Positions 23,886-28,221 of a DNA stretch of 28,221 bases are shown here, piece by piece. The stretch spans positions 1-28,221 of the forward strand of contig DAIOHK010000030.1 of NCBI GenBank assembly GCA_036744795.1, in the 5' to 3' direction. Position numbers and translations under genes: made by a program. The stretch comes from UBA5486 sp036744795 (GTDB taxonomy: Bacteria; Bacillota; UBA4882; UBA10575). Position 1 is the first letter of the stretch. Every line of letters begins with the position of its first letter. The notes under the pieces were generated by a model that saw only the letters and a program-made list of their open reading frames with translations, was not told the origin of the DNA and ran no database searches.

Positions 23886-25181
23886 TTAACCTTTAAGATC
23901 TGCTAATTTATTATTTAAGTCTACAATCAGAGCTTCTGCGGCTTTTTCAGGTGATAACCTTTTAAAACCAACCTGCTGAATATAGTCATGTAGTATTGTT
24001 TCGATTTCTTTGTTCAAGCTTAGAGCATTCTCCGGTCCACCACTATATGGTAAGGTTATCTCTACACCCTTAGCAATAACCGGATCCAGTAGATTGTTCT
24101 CTGCTAAAATCTGTCGTGCTTTTTGAGTTGGGGGAACACCACGCGAATCTTTTAATGCCATGATAGCCTCTTTATCATTAAAGAACCAGTTTACAAATTT
24201 GGCTGCCTCATCAATATACTTTGATCTGCTATTAATTGATAGAATTTGAGAAGGAGTTGTCATAACACCAGGGTTTTTGGCATCTTTTGGTACGGGATAT
24301 CTCGCCACATCCACTTTAAATTTACTAGACGAAATAATTGGAGGGGTTGAAGATGCCCATGTGGTGAAAAAGGCATAATTTCCTTCAAGCCAGTAAGTAT
24401 TTTGCTCACTACCAACATTATCAAAGAGAACACTTTCTTCGAATGGTGGAACAATACCTAAATCAACCATTTTCCGAATATAAGATAGCACTTCAACCAA
24501 TTGTTGTTTATTAAAGGCTAAGGTAAAATCATCATTGATAAAATTCTTCCCGGTTATCTGTTTGATCTTCATCTTTAGTAGATAAGAAAAGTGATTAGTT
24601 GTTAAACATAATAAGTGTTTATTCTTATCTTTCTTTTGTAGTTTAACTCCTTCTTCAATTATCTTATCCCAATCCCAATTATTCTCTAGAGGGATTCCTT
24701 CTTTTTCTAGTAACTCAGTGTTTGCTACAAGGCAAAAAGCATTCATACCAGTCGGCAAACCTAAAAGATAATCGCCTTCAGCACCATGATCTCGTGCAAA
24801 TTGCATATCAAAACCGCTCATATCAATTTTGTCGGTCAGTTTATTCATATTTACAAAGAGTTCACCCTGCGCAGCTAGATCATGTACCCATTTATAATCA
24901 ATCTGAATAATGTCTGCCGCTGTACCACCAGCTAATTGGGTTACAAGTTTCTGGTAATAGGAAGAAAAGCCACCGTATTCAGCTTCAATTTTAATATTAG
25001 GGTTTTTCTTGGTATATAACTCAATTGCTTTTAGTGTGGCTTGATGTCTGACATCTCCGCCCCACCATGAGAACCGCATCTGCTTTTGTTTAGGTCTTGC
25101 AGCCTGTATAGTACCTAAAACAGCAACAACTAAAATAGCTACAATACAAACACGCATTAATGATTTAACTGATTTTTTCAC
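23886..25181 (-). CDS. Extracellular sugar-binding protein of the ABC importer
   Basis: Family 1 solute-binding protein, about 431 residues, that captures a carbohydrate and delivers it to the permeases. The N-terminal signal is MKKSVKSLMRV, a hydrophobic stretch, then LGTIQAARPK. The mature part starts with MRFSWWGGDVRHQATLKAIELY and has LAGGTAADIIQIDY, both usual for the family. There is no lipobox cysteine, so it may be released or held by an uncleaved signal. The GTG at 25181 has AGGAGG eight bases upstream; the frame's TTG two codons earlier is too near the site. Tryptophan and aromatic content fits sugar binding, substrate unknown. Divergent from the two-component genes. Confidence 0.92.
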   Translation of the reverse strand: MKKSVKSLMRVCIVAILVVAVLGTIQAARPKQKQMRFSWWGGDVRHQATLKAIELYTKKNPNIKIEAEYGGFSSYYQKLVTQLAGGTAADIIQIDYKWVHDLAAQGELFVNMNKLTDKIDMSGFDMQFARDHGAEGDYLLGLPTGMNAFCLVANTELLEKEGIPLENNWDWDKIIEEGVKLQKKDKNKHLLCLTTNHFSYLLKMKIKQITGKNFINDDFTLAFNKQQLVEVLSYIRKMVDLGIVPPFEESVLFDNVGSEQNTYWLEGNYAFFTTWASSTPPIISSSKFKVDVARYPVPKDAKNPGVMTTPSQILSINSRSKYIDEAAKFVNWFFNDKEAIMALKDSRGVPPTQKARQILAENNLLDPVIAKGVEITLPYSGGPENALSLNKEIETILHDYIQQVGFKRLSPEKAAEALIVDLNNKLADLKG

Positions 25182-25470
25182 TTGCAAATCCTCCTCTTAA
25201 TCATCTTTAATGGTTTAATGGTTTAACGAAAAGATTCTTACGCCTCCTTTTCTCTCTGTTAGTTATATTGTAATATTATTTCGGTATTGTTATAAAGCAG
25301 TAAATTTTAACTTTTGGTATCAATAAACTTGCATTTTTCTTGAAAAGTATCTTTTCTTCATAAATAGACTCTTTTATTATGTAAAACTTAACAACTTCAA
25401 AAAAGGAGGAAAAGCAAAGTAAATATGTAACTTATTAAGACAGAGTATATTAAAAAGATAGGGAGCTATT
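25182..25470. other. Divergent regulatory region of transporter and regulators
   Basis: This 289-base region must hold promoters for the binding protein (minus) and the response regulator (plus). The direct repeat TAATGGTT occurs twice in tandem at 25208-25223, about 27 bases before the binding-protein start. On the plus strand TTGAAA (25340-25345) is a candidate -35 without a well-spaced -10. No obvious catabolite-control (cre) palindrome was seen. Confidence 0.4.
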
Positions 25471-26220
25471 ATGTACAAATTACTAATTGTTGATGATGAA
25501 TCCTCCATCCGTAATGGTATTAAAAACTACTTTCCTTGGACTCAATTAGGATTTGAAGTAGCAGGGCTATTCGAAAATGGCCGTGAAGCTTTAGATTATT
25601 GTCGGAAATTACCCGTTGATGTTGTCTTATCCGATATAAAAATGCCAATCATGGATGGACTGGAGCTCGCCAAAGAGCTTTATCAGCTTAATCCTAATAT
25701 AAAAATTGTTCTCTTAAGCGGATATCGTGAGTTTGAATATGCTAGGGAAGCACTGAAGTATGAAGTAAAGAACTACATTTTAAAGCCCACAAAATATGAA
25801 GAACTATATGAAGTCTTCTCCAAAATCAATGAGGAATTGGATCAGGAAAGAATCTCTGAACTAGAAACCAATGTTCAAGAGGATAATCCTAGTTATAGCT
25901 ATTATGATAAAATTATCGATACCGTAAAATCCTACCTTTATAAAAATTACCAGATTGCTACTTTGAGCAGTACCAGTGAATTGGTACATTTAAACCCTAA
26001 TTATCTTAGTACATTATTTAAAGATATTACCGGAGAAAATTTTTCCGATTTTTTACTCCGTGTTAGAATGGAAGAAGCTGCTACACTATTGAATGATATA
26101 AGATATAAAACTTATGAAATCAGCGAACTAGTTGGATATAGCAATCCCAAAAATTTTACTAGAGCTTTTAAAAAGTATTTTGGTGTTACACCTACAGAAT
26201 TCCGGAATCCTTCCACATGA
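25471..26220 (+). CDS. Response regulator, YesN/AraC type
   Basis: Cytoplasmic transcription regulator of 249 residues. The receiver domain (1 to about 120) has the acidic pair D8-D9, phospho-acceptor D55 in LSDIKMPIMDG, S83 and K105. The C-terminal part, from about 150, is an AraC-type double helix-turn-helix ending in YSNPKNFTRAFKKYFGVTPTEFR. GGGAG lies five bases before the ATG. The kinase gene follows after 45 bases, and the divergent sugar transporter is the likely target. The short linker distinguishes it from the longer YesN proteins of 500 residues or more. Confidence 0.93.
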   Translation: MYKLLIVDDESSIRNGIKNYFPWTQLGFEVAGLFENGREALDYCRKLPVDVVLSDIKMPIMDGLELAKELYQLNPNIKIVLLSGYREFEYAREALKYEVKNYILKPTKYEELYEVFSKINEELDQERISELETNVQEDNPSYSYYDKIIDTVKSYLYKNYQIATLSSTSELVHLNPNYLSTLFKDITGENFSDFLLRVRMEEAATLLNDIRYKTYEISELVGYSNPKNFTRAFKKYFGVTPTEFRNPST

Positions 26221-26265
26221 TCTTTACCCTGACCTGAAATTAAATGAGGTAAAGGATGAGCACTA

Positions 26266-28050
26266 GTGATGAAAAACGATTATAATTCTTTCCGAAAAAA
26301 CCTCCTCCTATTCTTGCTTCCTTTACTAATTCCTTTAGTATCTTTTGGGTTTTTTTCTCAGGTTATCACTAAACAGTATATTGAAAAAGAGCTTATTAGA
26401 AATAATGCTAACTTATTGAAACAAACAAGAGAAAATTTGGAACTCATCTTCAATGAACTGGATTCGCTTAATTTAACTTTTAGTACCAACTTTGAAATTA
26501 CACTCAAGCTAAAAAAAATACTTAATAAAACCAATTCTTCTCTTACTTATGAAGAATATAAAACATTAACCACAATTACAAACTTTATTACTGCTCCGGC
26601 TAATGCCAGACCTTATATTCATTCCATTTATGTGTATATGGATAATGACCTTAAAAGGTTTCTTACCAGCAATAATGGTTTAGTGCATTTAAATAACTTT
26701 TACGATACATCATGGTATAAAAATTATTTGGCAAGTAATCAACAGGATTTTTTTTGGACAGAGAAACGGACCATAAAAAATTATAAATTTGAAAAGACCA
26801 ATACCGAAATCTTGACTGTTTACCGGAGTCTACACCTTCCCGGATATAAAGATAAAATCGGAGTAATCGTGTTAAATGTATATGCTGATTACTTACAGAA
26901 ACACCTGGATAATCTGGTGACCAATCCGGAACAAAGAATCTTAATTACAAACAATGAAAATCACTCTATTATAAATAACAAACCCGTAAATTTTACTCCC
27001 AAAGAACTTTCCAAGCTCTTAAATATCTCTGACCCGGTATTTACTTTCCGGTCTCTTGAAAACAATTTCATAGTTTCACAGTTGGTTTCAGAAAAATATG
27101 GGTGGAAATATTTATCAATTATTCCCTTTTCCACTTTTTACCAGGTAACTACCAAACTACAAACCCTTACAATCCTTTTTTCTCTTTTATCCTTTTTAGT
27201 AGGATTAGTATTAACTTATTGGTTATCAAAGAAAAATTATCGCCAGTTAGAAAATATTGTTTCCATTATTGATTCAGCAGCAAATGGCCAAGAACTTCCC
27301 CGCCCTCCTGACCGGATTAAAGATGAGTATGGCTATATTACGTATAATATATTAACCAGCTTTATTGAACAAAATTACCTGAAAATTCAGCTCTCCGAAA
27401 GAAAATATAAACTTAACTTCATGGAGTTGCTAGCTTTACAATCGCAGATCAACCCGCATTTCCTATTTAATGCCCTTGAAACAATCAAATGGAAAATCAT
27501 GCAGTATACCAACAAACCTAATGAAGCAAGCAAAATGCTGGAAGATCTTTCAGATATTCTGAGATATTCACTGGAATCACCGGGGAAAAAAGTCACCTTA
27601 CGAGAAGAATTGGAAAATACCCATAGTTATATAAAAATACAAAAAGTAAGGTTCCAGGATAAATTTGATGTCTATTGGGAATATAATAAACCTTCCCTTG
27701 AATACCCAATCATCCGGTTAATTCTTCAACCCTTAATCGAAAATGCTATCCAGCATGGTATTAGACCACTTGAACGAAAATGCTATATCAAAGTGAAAAT
27801 TATTGAGCAAAATAGGGAACTTAGGATAGTCGTGATCGATAATGGAGCTGGTATTGAGCCCGAAAAACTCAAAAAACTACGTGAAAGCTTAATACAGGAT
27901 GACAACTATTCTTCCGAACATCTTGGTTTGTATAATACCAATAAACGGATTAAACTGACTTATGGCGAAGAATATGGACTTAAGATTAGAAGTAAGAGAT
28001 TTTGGGGAACAGCCATTTACCTTCAGATTCCAATTGAAACCAACTACTAA
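26266..28050 (+). CDS. Sensor histidine kinase, YesM type
   Basis: Membrane sensor kinase of 594 residues paired with the response regulator. A first membrane helix lies near 13-34 and a second near 298-320, with an extracellular sensor of about 260 residues between them that resembles dCache domains of this family. A HAMP-like segment is followed by the His_kinase motif LQSQINPHFLFNALE with H398. The ATPase has PLIENAIQHGI and DNGAGI, and the late GLYNTNKRIKLTYG. The start is GTG with AAGGA nine bases upstream; an ATG is one codon further. It probably senses an extracellular sugar or an envelope signal, which cannot be told from sequence. Confidence 0.93.
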   Translation: MMKNDYNSFRKNLLLFLLPLLIPLVSFGFFSQVITKQYIEKELIRNNANLLKQTRENLELIFNELDSLNLTFSTNFEITLKLKKILNKTNSSLTYEEYKTLTTITNFITAPANARPYIHSIYVYMDNDLKRFLTSNNGLVHLNNFYDTSWYKNYLASNQQDFFWTEKRTIKNYKFEKTNTEILTVYRSLHLPGYKDKIGVIVLNVYADYLQKHLDNLVTNPEQRILITNNENHSIINNKPVNFTPKELSKLLNISDPVFTFRSLENNFIVSQLVSEKYGWKYLSIIPFSTFYQVTTKLQTLTILFSLLSFLVGLVLTYWLSKKNYRQLENIVSIIDSAANGQELPRPPDRIKDEYGYITYNILTSFIEQNYLKIQLSERKYKLNFMELLALQSQINPHFLFNALETIKWKIMQYTNKPNEASKMLEDLSDILRYSLESPGKKVTLREELENTHSYIKIQKVRFQDKFDVYWEYNKPSLEYPIIRLILQPLIENAIQHGIRPLERKCYIKVKIIEQNRELRIVVIDNGAGIEPEKLKKLRESLIQDDNYSSEHLGLYNTNKRIKLTYGEEYGLKIRSKRFWGTAIYLQIPIETNY

Positions 28051-28108
28051 AACCGTTTAGCAATTAGTAGTAGCAAAAGCAGGGATTTTCAGTAAATATA
28101 ATAATAAA

Positions 28109-28142
28109 AACTGCAGCTAATTATTAGCTGCAGTTAATTTTT
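28109..28142. terminator. Bidirectional terminator between kinase and tRNA
   Basis: AACTGCAGCTAA (28109-28120) pairs perfectly with TTAGCTGCAGTT (28124-28135) around a 3-base loop. It is followed by AATTTTTATTTT on the plus strand and by TTTTTATTAT on the minus strand. It can end both the kinase transcript and the tRNA transcript coming from the right. Confidence 0.88.
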
Positions 28143-28146
28143 ATTT

Positions 28147-28221
28147 TGGTGCCCAGGACCGGAATCGAACCGGTACGGTTGCCCATACGCCCCTCAAACG
28201 TACGCGTCTGCCAGTTCCGCC
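28147..28221 (-). tRNA. tRNA-Leu (anticodon GAG), 5' end beyond the window
   Basis: Read on the minus strand, this gives the D arm starting GGCGG, anticodon arm TACGT-TTGAGGG-GCGTA with anticodon GAG, a long variable arm, T arm ACCGG-TTCGATT-CCGGT, 3' acceptor strand CCTGGGC, discriminator A and an encoded CCA. The long variable arm confirms the class II leucine type. About eight bases of the 5' side lie outside the window, expected as GCCCAGG plus one T. Confidence 0.95.

Noticed and set aside
25380..25470. GGAGG at about 25406 as the start of a leader peptide
   Set aside because: The first ATG after it is followed directly by a stop (ATG TAA), and no other start is suitably spaced.
1..28221. 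CRISPR arrays, phage genes, transposases, toxin-antitoxin or defence genes
   Set aside because: None seen. No regularly spaced repeats, and every substantial frame belongs to a housekeeping, sporulation, transport or regulatory family, or to the single small orphan.

Overview
The window reads as chromosomal DNA of an AT-rich, endospore-forming Firmicute (Clostridia-like or a deep-branching relative). The basis is the Firmicute gene order yqfC-yqfD-phoH-pgpH-ybeY-dgkA-cdd-era, the sporulation genes yqfC, yqfD and cwlD, a sigI-rsgI pair, strong AGGAGG-type ribosome binding sites and frequent TTG/GTG starts. I cannot name the genus. Class I fumarate hydratase and an AhpF-like flavoprotein with a glutaredoxin partner fit an anaerobe, but this is inference.

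Layout. Positions 1-11009 hold one long minus-strand gene train. It runs (in transcription order) from yqfC and yqfD (spore formation), phoH, pgpH (c-di-AMP hydrolysis), ybeY (rRNA maturation), a lipid kinase-phosphatase fusion, cdd and era (ribosome assembly), through sigI-rsgI, to queA-tgt (queuosine in tRNA) and the first codons of a next gene, probably yajC. The largest gap is about 50 bases, so much of it may be co-transcribed; a TTGAAT/TATAAT promoter precedes yqfC. Next come cca on the minus strand and, divergently, cwlD (germination-specific amidase). A radical SAM protein of unknown function and a long-form glyA follow on the minus strand. A stand-alone murG with a clear sigma-A promoter and a small cysteine-ended orphan lie on the plus strand. 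Minus-strand grx-trxB and fumA-fumB come next.

The right end (21828-28050) is a sugar-uptake locus: binding protein and two MalF/MalG-type permeases on the minus strand, divergent from a YesN-type response regulator and YesM-type histidine kinase on the plus strand. No ATPase or glycoside hydrolase is in the window. A bidirectional terminator separates the kinase from a 5'-truncated tRNA-Leu(GAG) at the edge.

Non-coding content. About 294 bp at 21340-21633 looks like a MITE-type element with 30-bp imperfect inverted repeats, and a decayed relative may lie at 16587-16880. Other structures are a perfect 13-bp inverted repeat behind cca, a 13-bp stem with a 66-base loop between the binding protein and permease genes, and several intrinsic terminators.

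Most genes are ordinary housekeeping genes. I found no convincing new multi-gene system. The items most worth a second look are the MITE-like pair, the minimal RsgI in an RNA-processing gene train, the kinase-phosphatase fusion, the orphan ending in CxxC and the cysteine-rich radical SAM protein.
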